DNA of 64,000 nucleotides from Myxococcus stipitatus. Its GTDB lineage: Bacteria > Myxococcota > Myxococcia > Myxococcales > Myxococcaceae. The stretch is from assembly GCF_037414475.1 (NCBI RefSeq), contig NZ_CP147913.1, forward strand, positions 5,578,001 through 5,642,000. Direction: 5' to 3'. Each line of letters opens with the position of its first letter. Within the stretch, counting starts at the first letter, position 1. The notes beneath the pieces are model-generated. The model saw nothing but the letters and a program-made list of their open reading frames with translations. It was not told the origin of the DNA and did not search any database. The position numbers and the translations under genes are program-made. Positions 42,456 through 50,961 of this stretch are shown here, piece by piece.

Positions 42456-43937
42456 CTACTTCGACGGAGTGTCCGTGCCGGTGGTCAGCCTGTGCGCGGG
42501 CACGGGTGTGGCGGTCGCCACGTTCCAGCTGTCCGGCCGGCCAGCCACGTCCCCGGTGGGCCGCACGCCGTTGCCCAGCACTCCCGTCTTGTTGCGGCCC
42601 CAGGAGTAGATGGTTCCGTCCGTGGCGGTGGCATACGCGTAGAACGACTGCGCGGTGTTGTGCAGGGCCGAGAAGGTGACGCCCGGGGCCACCTGCACGG
42701 GTCGGAAGACCATCTTCTGGTACTTCCTCCAGTCCCAGTTGTACGGCGTGGGGTAGGTGGCGAAGTCCAGCATCACGCCATTGCCCACTTCACCCAAGGC
42801 GCTGTCGCCCCAACCCCACAGCGTCCCGTCGTCCAGAATCACGTGGGTCACATGGCCCGTCGCCGAGACGTGGGCGACCTTGCGCGCGCCGAACTCCGGG
42901 AAGGACAACTTCACCGGCGTGGAGACGGGATACCAGCCACCCTGCGGCGGGCCGAGTCCCAGGAACGTCCCCTCGAGGCCCCAGCCCCACAGGCTCCCCG
43001 TCTCATCGAGCGCGACGACCCACTGTGTCCCTCCGGGAGCAATCTCCAGCACGCGCGTGGGGATGTTCACCAAGGTCGGCCGCGCGTAGTCCTTGAACTT
43101 GCCCGTGCCCAAGGTCTCGTTGGCGGAGCCTCCGCCCCAGGCCCACACCTTGCCGGTGTCATCGAGCGCGAAGATGCTCGTGTCGTTCGTGGTGAAGTGC
43201 TTGATGTTCACGCCTTGGGGCAGCGGGACACGCGTGGGGCGGGTGATGTTGCGCGGCGCCGTGTTGCCGTCTCCCGCGATGCCCAGCGTGTTTCCAATCG
43301 CCGTGCCGCTCATGCCCCAGACCCAGACGGAGCCGTCCGCCTTCAGCGCCATGTTGAAGAGCAGCGCGCTGCGCACGGCGATGACGTTGTCGAACGCCGC
43401 GCCCGTGGAGTCCGTGAGGATGAGGTACGGCTGACCGTTGTTCGGGGTCGTCGCGCGGTTGGGATAGTCGTTCGTGGTGCCGTCACCGCGTTGGCCGTAG
43501 AGGTTCTGTCCGAAGGTCCAGACGCGTCCCTGGACGTCGAGCGCGATGCTCTGGAAGCCGCCGCCCGCGACGTCCTTGAAGCGCAGGCCCGCGGGCAGGG
43601 CGATGTCCACGGGAGGCACCTGGTTGTAGGGATTCGAGTGGCCCACGCCGAGCTGTCCGGCGCGGTTGGAGCCGATGCCCAGCACCCGGCCGTCGACCAG
43701 GTAGAACAGCTGGTACTCGGCGGGGGCGATGCGGGTCAGCCCCGCGAGGCTGTCACCCGCGTCGGAGGAGCCTCCGCCCGCGTCCGGTGTCCCCGCGTCC
43801 ATGGGGCCGCCGTCGCCCGTGGGGTCTCCTCGGGACGACTCGTCGGGTGGGTCCTCCCTTCTCGAATCATCGGGTGACCCGGAGCACCCCAGCAGGACCA
43901 CGGCGAGCGCGACGAAGAGGGTACGAAATGGTGACAT
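42456..43937 (-). CDS. RCC1-repeat secreted lipoprotein
   Basis: 493 residues, lipobox VVLLGC after a short signal peptide, then a Ser/Asp/Pro/Gly-rich linker (~25-65) and RCC1-like repeats (GIGSNRAGQLGVGH, VWTFGQNLYGQRGDG, GWGDSALGEVGNG, YSWGRNKTGVLGNG). RCC1 repeats build a seven-bladed propeller for protein binding. A surface lipoprotein with this fold is a common myxobacterial secretome type. No catalytic function. Confidence 0.85.
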   Translation of the reverse strand: MSPFRTLFVALAVVLLGCSGSPDDSRREDPPDESSRGDPTGDGGPMDAGTPDAGGGSSDAGDSLAGLTRIAPAEYQLFYLVDGRVLGIGSNRAGQLGVGHSNPYNQVPPVDIALPAGLRFKDVAGGGFQSIALDVQGRVWTFGQNLYGQRGDGTTNDYPNRATTPNNGQPYLILTDSTGAAFDNVIAVRSALLFNMALKADGSVWVWGMSGTAIGNTLGIAGDGNTAPRNITRPTRVPLPQGVNIKHFTTNDTSIFALDDTGKVWAWGGGSANETLGTGKFKDYARPTLVNIPTRVLEIAPGGTQWVVALDETGSLWGWGLEGTFLGLGPPQGGWYPVSTPVKLSFPEFGARKVAHVSATGHVTHVILDDGTLWGWGDSALGEVGNGVMLDFATYPTPYNWDWRKYQKMVFRPVQVAPGVTFSALHNTAQSFYAYATATDGTIYSWGRNKTGVLGNGVRPTGDVAGRPDSWNVATATPVPAHRLTTGTDTPSK

Positions 43938-44120
43938 GTTTCTATTGTCACTCGATGACCGTATCAAGGGAAGTCCGGTCACAGGCGCACCTCCGCGCCT
44001 CCGCGTGGGTTTTTCCTCCACACCCCTCAACTTCAGCCAATCCACTGTGTCCGAGGACCTGACCTGTCTGTCTCCACGGTGCTCGGGTTGGCGGCACAGG
44101 CGGCAGGTCAGGAGGAAACG

Positions 44121-44306
44121 ATGCGGGGTTTCGCAGGGGTTGAACAGGGGCGTTCGGACAATGCACAAGCTCGGCATGCCATGAGAGGGACGCTTCTAGG
44201 GCTGGTCCTCACGTGTGTCGTCGCCGGGGGATGCGCGACGACAGGGGCCCCTCGTCACCACGGTGACGTCAGCTTCGCCAAGGAGAAGGCGCGGCCCTCC
44301 GTTTGA
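44121..44306 (+). CDS. Small lipoprotein upstream of adenylate cyclase
   Basis: 61 residues from ATG 44121, preceded by AGGAGGAAACG, the best Shine-Dalgarno in the area; an alternative start at 44181 gives a 41-residue protein. A hydrophobic signal segment (GTLLGLVLTCVVAGGC) ends in lipobox VAGGC followed by ATTGAPRHHG. Mature part ~20 residues, so an anchored peptide rather than a domain. It lies 36 bp upstream of the cyclase gene and could be co-transcribed with it. Confidence 0.6.
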   Translation: MRGFAGVEQGRSDNAQARHAMRGTLLGLVLTCVVAGGCATTGAPRHHGDVSFAKEKARPSV

Positions 44307-44342
44307 CCTGGAGATGCTGAAGCGGGCTAGCGTGTCCGGCGC

Positions 44343-45587
44343 ATGCGAATGCTCTCCCAGGTCGAGGATACGCTCCAGCGGCGTCTGGAGGCGTGGCGCG
44401 CGCAGGTGGGCGAGTGGCTCAACCGTTTCCGTGTCGTCGCCGTGACGTGCTGGCTGGGGATGTCGTGGGTGTTCGAGTGGCGCATGCCGATGGGCGTGCT
44501 CGGCGCGTACCTGTTCCTGGCCCTGGCCCTGTGGGCTGGCGCGCGGCGCTTCCCCTCCCTGGGGCGTGTCCCCGCGTTGGGGCTCGTGTTCCTGGACATG
44601 CCCTCCATCTTCGCGCTCCAGGGCATGGCCATCCGCACGGTGCAGAACGAGAACGCGGTGCCCACGGCGTTGCTGGCGCTCGGGGTCTACATCGTGCTCG
44701 TGGTGCTCGCGTCGCTGGTGACGCTGTCGCGCATCATCATCGTGCTGGCCACGGTGTTGGCCATCGGCATGGAGGCGGGGCTGGTGGTCCTGGCGAGGAT
44801 GCAGTGGGGACAGCTGCTCCCGGGCATCGTGCTGGTGATGGTGCTGGGCGCGCTCTCCGCCGCGTTCATCAGCCGGCAGGTGTTGGGACTGGTGACGCAG
44901 GTGGCGCGAGAAGAGGTGAGCCTGGCGCGGCTGGGGCGCTACTTCTCACCGGAGGTCGCGCGGCGGATTGCCCAGAGCGGCTCGGATACGGGGCGAGGTG
45001 AACACCGCGAGGTGACGCTGCTGTTCTCGGACATTCGCGGCTTCACCTCGATGTCCGAGCGGATGGACAGCCCTCGGGTCGTGACGCTGCTCAACGAGTA
45101 CCTGTCGCGCATGGTGGATGTGGTGTTCCGCCATGGAGGGACGCTCGACAAGTTCATCGGCGATGGCATCCTCGCGTACTTCGGCGCGCCCATGGACCTG
45201 CCAGGACATCCGAAGGCCGCGGTCGCGTGTGGCCTCGCCATGTTGGAGGCGCTGGAGTCCCTCAACGCGGAGCGGGTGGCCAGAGGCGAGGAGCCGCTGC
45301 GCATCGGCATCGGCATCCACACCGGCCGCGTGGTGGTGGGTGACGTGGGCAGCGAACAGCGCCGCGAGTACACGGTGATTGGCGACGCGGTGAACCTGGC
45401 CAGCCGGATTGAAGGGCTCACCAAGAAGGTCGGCGTGGCCATGCTGGTGTCGGAGGCCACGCGAGCCCGCTGCGCGGAAGACGTCAGCGTGTCCTTCGAG
45501 CCAGCGGCGCCGCTGCCTGTCGCCGGCAAGAGTGAACCCGTGTCGACCTTCGTGCCCAGCCGCCTGCCTCAACGCATCACGGGCTGA
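44343..45587 (+). CDS. Membrane-bound class III adenylate cyclase
   Basis: 414 residues: 5-6 hydrophobic helices in the first ~180 (VVAVTCWLGMSWVFEW, VLGAYLFLALALWAG, VYIVLVVLASLV, IIIVLATVLAIG, GIVLVMVLGALSAAF), then a catalytic domain. Metal Asp230 in LLFSDIRGFT, Asp274 in FIGDGILAYF, substrate-selecting Lys270 and Asp348 (YTVIGDAVN), transition-state Asn351 and Arg355. The K/D pair points to ATP, giving cAMP, not cGMP. All catalytic residues are intact, so active as a homodimer. The signal for the membrane part is unknown. Two other proteins in this window carry cNMP-binding-like domains (8352 and 9981), which may or may not be targets. Confidence 0.93.
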   Translation: MRMLSQVEDTLQRRLEAWRAQVGEWLNRFRVVAVTCWLGMSWVFEWRMPMGVLGAYLFLALALWAGARRFPSLGRVPALGLVFLDMPSIFALQGMAIRTVQNENAVPTALLALGVYIVLVVLASLVTLSRIIIVLATVLAIGMEAGLVVLARMQWGQLLPGIVLVMVLGALSAAFISRQVLGLVTQVAREEVSLARLGRYFSPEVARRIAQSGSDTGRGEHREVTLLFSDIRGFTSMSERMDSPRVVTLLNEYLSRMVDVVFRHGGTLDKFIGDGILAYFGAPMDLPGHPKAAVACGLAMLEALESLNAERVARGEEPLRIGIGIHTGRVVVGDVGSEQRREYTVIGDAVNLASRIEGLTKKVGVAMLVSEATRARCAEDVSVSFEPAAPLPVAGKSEPVSTFVPSRLPQRITG

Positions 45588-45654
45588 GGCCCCTCCGTGG
45601 TTGCTTTCCCGGGACCCGCGCGGCGGCGACTCCGCGCGGTGAAGTGGCTGGAGG

Positions 45655-46296
45655 CTAGGAGGCGCGGCCTTGTTCCGGGCTGGACGAGGTGGCGACAACC
45701 TGGAAAGAGCTGCCGCAGTAGGGGCAAGCCACCGTGTCCCCGGGCTTCGCTCCGCCGAGCTCCTGGGGCGCGTTGCACGAGGGACAGCGGTGATGGAGGC
45801 TCCGGATGGCCACCACGACGCCGCTCGAGGAAGCGGGCGCGGTGACGCTTGGAGCCAGGGGGACGCTCGGCTTGGGGATGGCCGGTGTCCACTCCGGGAT
45901 GAAGGGGTGGACGACGTAGGCCCCCTTCTCGGACTCGAAGACGAGGTTGATTTCGCCGCGGGCGATGAGCTGCTGGATGAGCGACTCGGCTTCCTGCTCC
46001 GACACCCCCGTGAAGCGGGCCACCTGCGCCACGGTGACCACGCCCAGGTCTCGGATGAAGTCCTCCAGACTCCCGCGACGCTTGCCTTGCCGGGGCCCTG
46101 AAAACTCCAGGTTCCACAAGAAGCGGCCGAACAGGAACGCGAGGATGAGGAGGACCCCGACGAAGAGGATGCCCGGCAGTCTGCCTCGGTTGTCCTCGTC
46201 CAGGGCCGAGAGGATGCTGATGAGCAGCATGACCCCCGACCCGAGCATGAGCGTGGCCCCGCTCAACATCGTCAGGCCGCGGAGGAGCGTCAGCAT
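45655..46296 (-). CDS. Membrane protein with winged-helix and zinc-ribbon domains
   Basis: 213 residues from ATG 46294-46296, with GGAGGG upstream. Two N-terminal membrane helices (LSGATLMLGSGVMLLISILS; LPGILFVGVLLILAFLFG), then a PCI-like winged-helix segment (EDFIRDLGVVTVAQVARFTGVS). A zinc ribbon C-x-x-C ... C-x-x-C (CPSCNAPQELGG ... CPYCGSSF) ends the protein. Not a recognised family; may be a membrane-tethered nucleic-acid- or protein-binding regulator. Convergent with the cyclase gene, 67 bp apart. Confidence 0.7.
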   Translation of the reverse strand: MLTLLRGLTMLSGATLMLGSGVMLLISILSALDEDNRGRLPGILFVGVLLILAFLFGRFLWNLEFSGPRQGKRRGSLEDFIRDLGVVTVAQVARFTGVSEQEAESLIQQLIARGEINLVFESEKGAYVVHPFIPEWTPAIPKPSVPLAPSVTAPASSSGVVVAIRSLHHRCPSCNAPQELGGAKPGDTVACPYCGSSFQVVATSSSPEQGRAS

Positions 46297-46478
46297 CCCA
46301 TGCCCTCCGCTCCGCCGTCGGTGGCCCGAGAGCCCGCCGCGACCTCTCGATGCGGAGGCTGCACGGGACGGTGAGGCGCTGAGCGCATGACGGAGCCAGG
46401 GCGGTTCATGAGTATTCGCTGACGGCGAGTGTCTCATGAATGGCTTCAGCCCGTGTCCCCGCCCGCGCGGAAACGGCG

Positions 46479-46518
46479 AAGGGCCGCGGGTGGAGCGCTG
46501 GCTCCTCCCACGGCCCTT
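46479..46518 (-). terminator. Hairpin downstream of proS
   Basis: AAGGGCCGCGGGTGGAG at 46479-46495 pairs with CTCCTCCCACGGCCCTT (46502-46518) over 17 bp with two mismatches/wobbles. It lies 24 bp past the proS stop. No strong T-run follows. Confidence 0.6.
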
Positions 46519-46542
46519 GCGTCAGGCGCGAGCGCTGAAGGC

Positions 46543-47976
46543 TCAGTACGCCTTGGAGAACACGATGCGGCCCGGCGACGGCTCACCGGTGACGACGCAC
46601 TTGCCCGGCTCCTGCTTGAGGGCGAAGGGCCGGTTGCGCGTGGTCAGGCCCGTCTCCTCCTTGATGCGCGCCTCCACCTTGGGGTCCAGGTTCCAGTGCG
46701 CCAGCAGGAAGCCCGCGTCCGCCTTCTCCTTCATCTCCTCGTAGGAGTTGACCTCGAAGGTGTGCGAGTCGCGGAAGTCCTTGGCCTTCTGGAACAGGTC
46801 CTTCTGCATCTGGTCCAGCATGGCCTGCGCCTTGGTGACGGCCTCGCCCAGCGCGACGAACTCCTTCTGCTTCAGGTCGCGGCGGACCATGACACACGAG
46901 TCCTTGGCCAGGTCCTTCGGGCCAATCTCGATGCGGACACAGGTGCCGACCAGCTCGTGCTCGAAGTACTTGAAGCCCGGGCCCTTGCTCTCGTCGTCGT
47001 CCACCACGACGCCCAGGCCCGCCTTGCGCAGGTCCGCGGCGAGAGCGTGGCTCTTGGCGAGCACCTGCGCCTTCTCCGCGTCGGTGGCCTTGCCCGCGAT
47101 GGGGATGATGACCACGTGGTTGGAGGCGAGCTTCGGCGGGACGATGAGCCCCGAGTCATCCGAGTGCGTCATGATGAGCCCGCCGATGAGGCGCGTGGAG
47201 ACACCCCACGACGTCTGCCAGACGAAGTGCTCGCGGCCGTCGCGGCCCTGGAACTTCGTCTCGAAGGCCTTGGCGAAATTCTGCCCCAGGTTGTGGCTGG
47301 TGCCGGCCTGCAGGGCCTTCTTGTCCTGCATCATGGCCTCGATGCTGTACGTGCGCAGGGCGCCGGCGAACCGCTCCGACTCCGACTTGCGGCCCGTCAT
47401 CACGGGCATGGCCATGTAGTCCTCGGCGAAGGTGCGGTAGACCTCCAGCATCTGGAGCGTCTCCTTCTCCGCGTCCTCTTCCGTCTCGTGACAGGTGTGG
47501 CCTTCCTGCCAGAGGAACTCGGTGGTGCGCAGGAACAGGCGGGTGCGCATCTCCCAGCGCATGACGTTCGCCCACTGGTTGATGAGCAGGGGCAAGTCCC
47601 GGTAGCTCTGCACCCACTTGGCGAAGCTGCGGTTGATGATGGTCTCCGACGTGGGCCGGATGACGTAGGGCTCCTCGAGCTTGGCGCCGCCCGCGTGGGT
47701 GACGACGGCGAGCTGGGGGTTGAAGCCCTCGACGTGCTCGGCCTCCTTCTTCAGGTAGCTCTCGGGGATGAGCAGCGGGAAGTAGGCGTTCTTGTGGCCC
47801 AGGTCCTTGAACATCTTGTCCAGGACGCGCTGCATGTTCTCCCAGATGGCATAGCCGTTGGGCCGGATGACCATGCAGCCCTTCACGTCCGAGTAGTCGG
47901 CGAGCTTCGCCTTCTGGACCAGGTCGACGTACCACTCGGAAAAGCCCTTCTCGCGGGGCGTGAGCTTCTCGGCCAT
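46543..47976 (-). CDS. proS: Prolyl-tRNA synthetase (archaeal/eukaryotic-type)
   Basis: 477 residues starting MAEKLTPREKGFSEWYVDLV, ending SPGRIVFSKAY with the C-terminal Tyr typical of the eukaryote/archaea-type ProRS. Class II motifs visible: motif 2 (MRTRLFLRTTEFLWQEGHT) and motif 3 (GRDGREHFVWQTSWGVSTRLIGG, in parts). No INS editing domain, unlike bacterial-type ProRS. It charges tRNA-Pro. Bacteria with this type include some deltaproteobacteria, Deinococcus and mycoplasmas. Divergent from the DUF4336 gene by 184 bp. Confidence 0.95.
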   Translation of the reverse strand: MAEKLTPREKGFSEWYVDLVQKAKLADYSDVKGCMVIRPNGYAIWENMQRVLDKMFKDLGHKNAYFPLLIPESYLKKEAEHVEGFNPQLAVVTHAGGAKLEEPYVIRPTSETIINRSFAKWVQSYRDLPLLINQWANVMRWEMRTRLFLRTTEFLWQEGHTCHETEEDAEKETLQMLEVYRTFAEDYMAMPVMTGRKSESERFAGALRTYSIEAMMQDKKALQAGTSHNLGQNFAKAFETKFQGRDGREHFVWQTSWGVSTRLIGGLIMTHSDDSGLIVPPKLASNHVVIIPIAGKATDAEKAQVLAKSHALAADLRKAGLGVVVDDDESKGPGFKYFEHELVGTCVRIEIGPKDLAKDSCVMVRRDLKQKEFVALGEAVTKAQAMLDQMQKDLFQKAKDFRDSHTFEVNSYEEMKEKADAGFLLAHWNLDPKVEARIKEETGLTTRNRPFALKQEPGKCVVTGEPSPGRIVFSKAY

Positions 47977-48160
47977 GTGCGGAGCACCCTTTTTCAGTCG
48001 TGGAAAGAGGACGGTTGCCTACGCTGGGCCCACCCGGAAATCAACGCCCCAGTCGCCCGCGGGGGCGTCCGGTAGTCACCTCGGGGGGGAAGCGCGGTGT
48101 TGTGGGGCCCACCGCCGGGGGGCAGGATGCGCGCCCCCGACTCTCGAAGGAGGACGACCC

Positions 48161-48850
48161 ATGTTGAGGACCACCCCCATGTTTCATGCGGTGACCGGCG
48201 AGGTCCATACCCTGAGCCTCCCCTTCCGGATGGGGGCCTTCGACCTGGGGGGCCGGATGACGGTCATCCGTTTGCCGGAGGGTGGACTGTGGGTGCATTC
48301 GCCCGTCGCCTGCTCGCCCGAGGCGCGCGCGGCGGTGGACGAGCTGGGGCCGGTGCGGTTCCTGGTGGCGCCCAACCTCATGCACCACCTGAGGGTGGGG
48401 GACTGGGCGGCGGCGTATCCGGAGGCGAAGGTGGTGGCGCCCGCGGGCCTGCGCCGCAAGCGTCCTGACTTGCGCGTGGACGTGGAGCTGGGAAGCGGGC
48501 CGGTGGCGGAAGGCATCGAGCAGGTGGAGGTGCGCGGCATGCCCATGCTCGACGAGTTCGTGTTCTTCCATCGCCCCAGCGGAACGGTGCTGCTCACGGA
48601 CATGGCGTTCAACATCCACCGCACCGGTTCGTGGCTCACGAAGATGTACTTGAAGCTCAATGGCGCGTGGCAGCGGCTGTCGCCCACCTTCATCACCAAG
48701 ATGGTCATCAAGGACCGGGCGGCGGTGCGCGCGTCCCTGGACCAGGTGCTGGCGTGGGACGTGAAGCGGGTGCTGGTGTGTCACGGCGACGCGGTGGAGC
48801 AGGGCGCCCACGAGGCGCTGCGCGAGGCCTTCCAGCGGCTCACGAAGTGA
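48161..48850 (+). CDS. DUF4336-family metallo-hydrolase-like protein
   Basis: 229 residues from ATG 48161 with AAGGAGG at 48147-48153. Sequence shows the degenerate metallo-beta-lactamase-like layout (LWVHSPVACSPEARAAVDEL, PNLMHHLRVGDWAAAYPEA, VLLTDMAFNIHR, VLVCHGDAVEQG), the DUF4336 pattern. Whether it binds two metals is unclear, since the HxHxDH motif is replaced. Followed by a terminator-like hairpin. Function unknown. Confidence 0.82.
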   Translation: MLRTTPMFHAVTGEVHTLSLPFRMGAFDLGGRMTVIRLPEGGLWVHSPVACSPEARAAVDELGPVRFLVAPNLMHHLRVGDWAAAYPEAKVVAPAGLRRKRPDLRVDVELGSGPVAEGIEQVEVRGMPMLDEFVFFHRPSGTVLLTDMAFNIHRTGSWLTKMYLKLNGAWQRLSPTFITKMVIKDRAAVRASLDQVLAWDVKRVLVCHGDAVEQGAHEALREAFQRLTK

Positions 48851-48897
48851 CGAGCGCGGGGCCCGTGCCCGCCAGGTGACGAGCACGTCTCGAATGT

Positions 48898-48917
48898 CAC
48901 GGAAGGATTCTTCCGTG
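48898..48917 (+). terminator. Hairpin after DUF4336 gene
   Basis: CACGGAAG (48898-48905), GATT loop, CTTCCGTG (48910-48917): perfect 8-bp stem, 48 bp after the stop codon. Confidence 0.55.
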
Positions 48918-49054
48918 CCTCGGCGCGCGAGAGTAGCACGGGTCATGGTGGACCTGGCAGGTCGGCGCGCACGGGCGCCGGGCGAGGTGCTGTGAAGCGT
49001 TGGTGCATCGCGCTAAGAAGGAAGCCCCCCTGTGTCGTTCTCATTGGAGGCTTC

Positions 49055-49687
49055 ATGCGGTCGTTTCTTCCGTCTCTCCGGGTCGCTGGTGTGATGGCGG
49101 CGTGCCTCGTCTCCGGCTCCGCGTTCGCCTATGCCACGGGCCAGACGGGCTACAGCGGCAAGGACTCGGCGATGACGTGCGCGTCCTCGGGTTGCCACAC
49201 CCTCGCTGGCGCCACGGCTCCCACCGTGACCATCGATGGGCCTTCGTCCCTCGCGCCCGGACAGACGGGCAACTACGCCCTCATCATCCGCGGCGGCCCC
49301 GCCGCTCGCGGTGGCTTCAACGTCGCGGTGGATGGCTCCGGCACCCTCAACGCGGGCGCCGGCTCCAAGAAGGTCGCGGGCGAAATCACCCACACCGGCC
49401 CCAAGGTCTTCGCCAACGGCGAGGTCCGCTTCGATTTCTCCCTCGTGGCCCCGGCCACCGGCACCACCCTCACGCTGTTCGGCGCGGGCAACTCGGTGAA
49501 CGGCAACGCCAACGAGACCGGTGACGCCTCCGCCACCACCACGCTCAAGGTGAAGGTGGGCGATGGTGGCAGCAGCGGCAACGGCGGAGAGGATGACGGC
49601 GGCGGCTGCTCCGCCACGGGCGGCGTGCCGCTGCTCGGCGCGGCGCTGATGCTGCTCGGCGCCCGCCTGCGCCGCCGCGGCGCCTGA
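49055..49687 (+). CDS. MYXO-CTERM-type exported protein with CX4CH motif
   Basis: 210 residues from ATG 49055 with GGAGG 6 bases upstream. Signal peptide ends SGSAFA. Near the mature N-terminus is CASSGCHTL: Cys42-x4-Cys47-His48, a c-type-heme-like motif with four residues between the cysteines. A single beta-sandwich follows (TVTIDGPSSLAPGQTGNYAL ... ATGTTLTLFGAGNSVNGNAN). The tail is Gly/Asp-rich then Cys-Ser followed by a hydrophobic helix and Arg cluster (GCSATGGVPLLGAALMLLG..RLRRRG), matching the MYXO-CTERM sorting signal. It is probably processed and anchored on the cell surface. Heme attachment is possible but not established. Confidence 0.85.
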   Translation: MRSFLPSLRVAGVMAACLVSGSAFAYATGQTGYSGKDSAMTCASSGCHTLAGATAPTVTIDGPSSLAPGQTGNYALIIRGGPAARGGFNVAVDGSGTLNAGAGSKKVAGEITHTGPKVFANGEVRFDFSLVAPATGTTLTLFGAGNSVNGNANETGDASATTTLKVKVGDGGSSGNGGEDDGGGCSATGGVPLLGAALMLLGARLRRRGA

Positions 49688-49754
49688 GCCCCTTCCCGCT
49701 CAGGATTTCGTGGCGCACGTGGAGGTCTCTTGCGTGCGCCACCGCTTCACCCGC

Positions 49755-50306
49755 TCAGCTCACGTTGAAACGGTAGAAGACTTCCGGGTCTCCCTTCGCG
49801 AAGCCCTTGAGCACCTCGTGCTTCAAGTCCTTCGCGCCGAGCGCCGTCAGCCCGCCCGACGCGAAGCCCATCACCGACAGCTCGAAGTACACGTGGGGCT
49901 TGGGCACGCCGACGATGCGCAGGTCCGTGTAGCCCGTGCCGGGCTGCACCTCGATGAACCCTTCGGTGAAGTAGCCCTTCCAGATGCCGGGGGTGAAGAA
50001 GAGGAAGCGGCGGAAGTCGCCGGCGCTGAACATGGCCTTCAACTGTCCTCGGCCCAGCGCGTACTCGGCGGACTTGACGCCGAAGTGCCACCACGTGGCC
50101 GGGTCTCCTCCGTAGAAGCGCCTGAGCAGCTCCTCGTTGAGCCGCAGGAACGCGTCCACCGGAAGGCGCGTCACCGGGAGGACCGGCTGCGCGAAGACGG
50201 GCTCGCGCTTCTTCATGTCCGCCATGAAGTCCCGCCAGGCCTGCTCGCCGTGGGCCTCCACCACCATCTGCTCCCGCGCCAGGAACGCCACGCCTTTGAC
50301 TTCCAT
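49755..50306 (-). CDS. Unrecognised 183-residue protein
   Basis: From ATG 50304-50306; GGGAGGTGG nine bases upstream supports this over an in-frame ATG eight codons earlier. Starts MEVKGVAFLAREQMVVEAHG and ends EVFYRFNVS. Mixed helical and beta content (LRRFYGGDPATWWHFGVKSA, FIEVQPGTGYTDLRIVGV, HVYFELSVMGFASGG). It resembles lineage-specific myxobacterial paralogues in style, with no recognised domain. Lies 48 bp downstream of the zinc-ribbon gene at 50355, same strand, so perhaps one transcript. Confidence 0.65.
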   Translation of the reverse strand: MEVKGVAFLAREQMVVEAHGEQAWRDFMADMKKREPVFAQPVLPVTRLPVDAFLRLNEELLRRFYGGDPATWWHFGVKSAEYALGRGQLKAMFSAGDFRRFLFFTPGIWKGYFTEGFIEVQPGTGYTDLRIVGVPKPHVYFELSVMGFASGGLTALGAKDLKHEVLKGFAKGDPEVFYRFNVS

Positions 50307-50354
50307 CCGCGTCCACCTCCCTTGCTTCATGTCCCCGCGAGGACACCGCGGGAC

Positions 50355-50738
50355 CTACTCGAGCTGAAGGCCACAGTCCGCGCAGGCCCCTTCGACCAGG
50401 GCCGCCACGGTGCCGCAGGCCGGACACGGCGGCTCGGCGTCCTCCGACGCGGGCAGCGCGAAGGGCACGGCGCCCTCCGCCAGCACCCCCTCCCGCTGGA
50501 TGCTGTCCATCCAACGCTGCTGGAGGAGCGTGGCCACGCGCGTGCCGTCCTCGGGCCGCACCAGCACCTGGAACTTGGGGCTGCACCCGGGCTTCGCGCA
50601 CGCCTCGCGGTGCACCAGCGCCGGGACATCCGCCTCCAGGCACGCGTCCACCAGCCGCCGCGCGTCCGCCAGGGCCATCTCCGCGCACGGCACCAGCTCC
50701 ACGTCCGTGAGCGCCTTCGACACCTCATCCGGAGTCAT
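50355..50738 (-). CDS. Small zinc-ribbon protein, DUF2007-like
   Basis: 127 residues from ATG 50736-50738. The N-terminal part (DVELVPCAEMALADARRLVDACLEADVPALVH) resembles DUF2007-type signal-transducing modules. A C-terminal zinc ribbon has CPACG ... CADCG (about residues 105-124). An additional CAKPGC at about 48-53 could bind metal. Function unknown. Confidence 0.65.
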   Translation of the reverse strand: MTPDEVSKALTDVELVPCAEMALADARRLVDACLEADVPALVHREACAKPGCSPKFQVLVRPEDGTRVATLLQQRWMDSIQREGVLAEGAVPFALPASEDAEPPCPACGTVAALVEGACADCGLQLE

Positions 50739-50961
50739 CACCCGGCGGATTGGAGCCCACGCCCACCCTCCGCGTCCAGCGGCGCGCCGTCCGCCCTCCC
50801 TCGCGGGCAGGCGTGCCCGAGCCCTGGGGCATCGCTCCGTGCGATTCCTCACAGCCCCAAAGGCACGACGCGGTGCTTCATGGAGCAGGCGGCCTTCCTC
50901 ATCGGCCGAGCGGACGGGCGAGCCACTCACGGCTAACGTGCGCGGCGTGGCTCCCCTTTCC

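Noticed and set aside
46429..48075. 548-residue plus-strand ORF over proS
   Set aside because: Antisense shadow of prolyl-tRNA synthetase.
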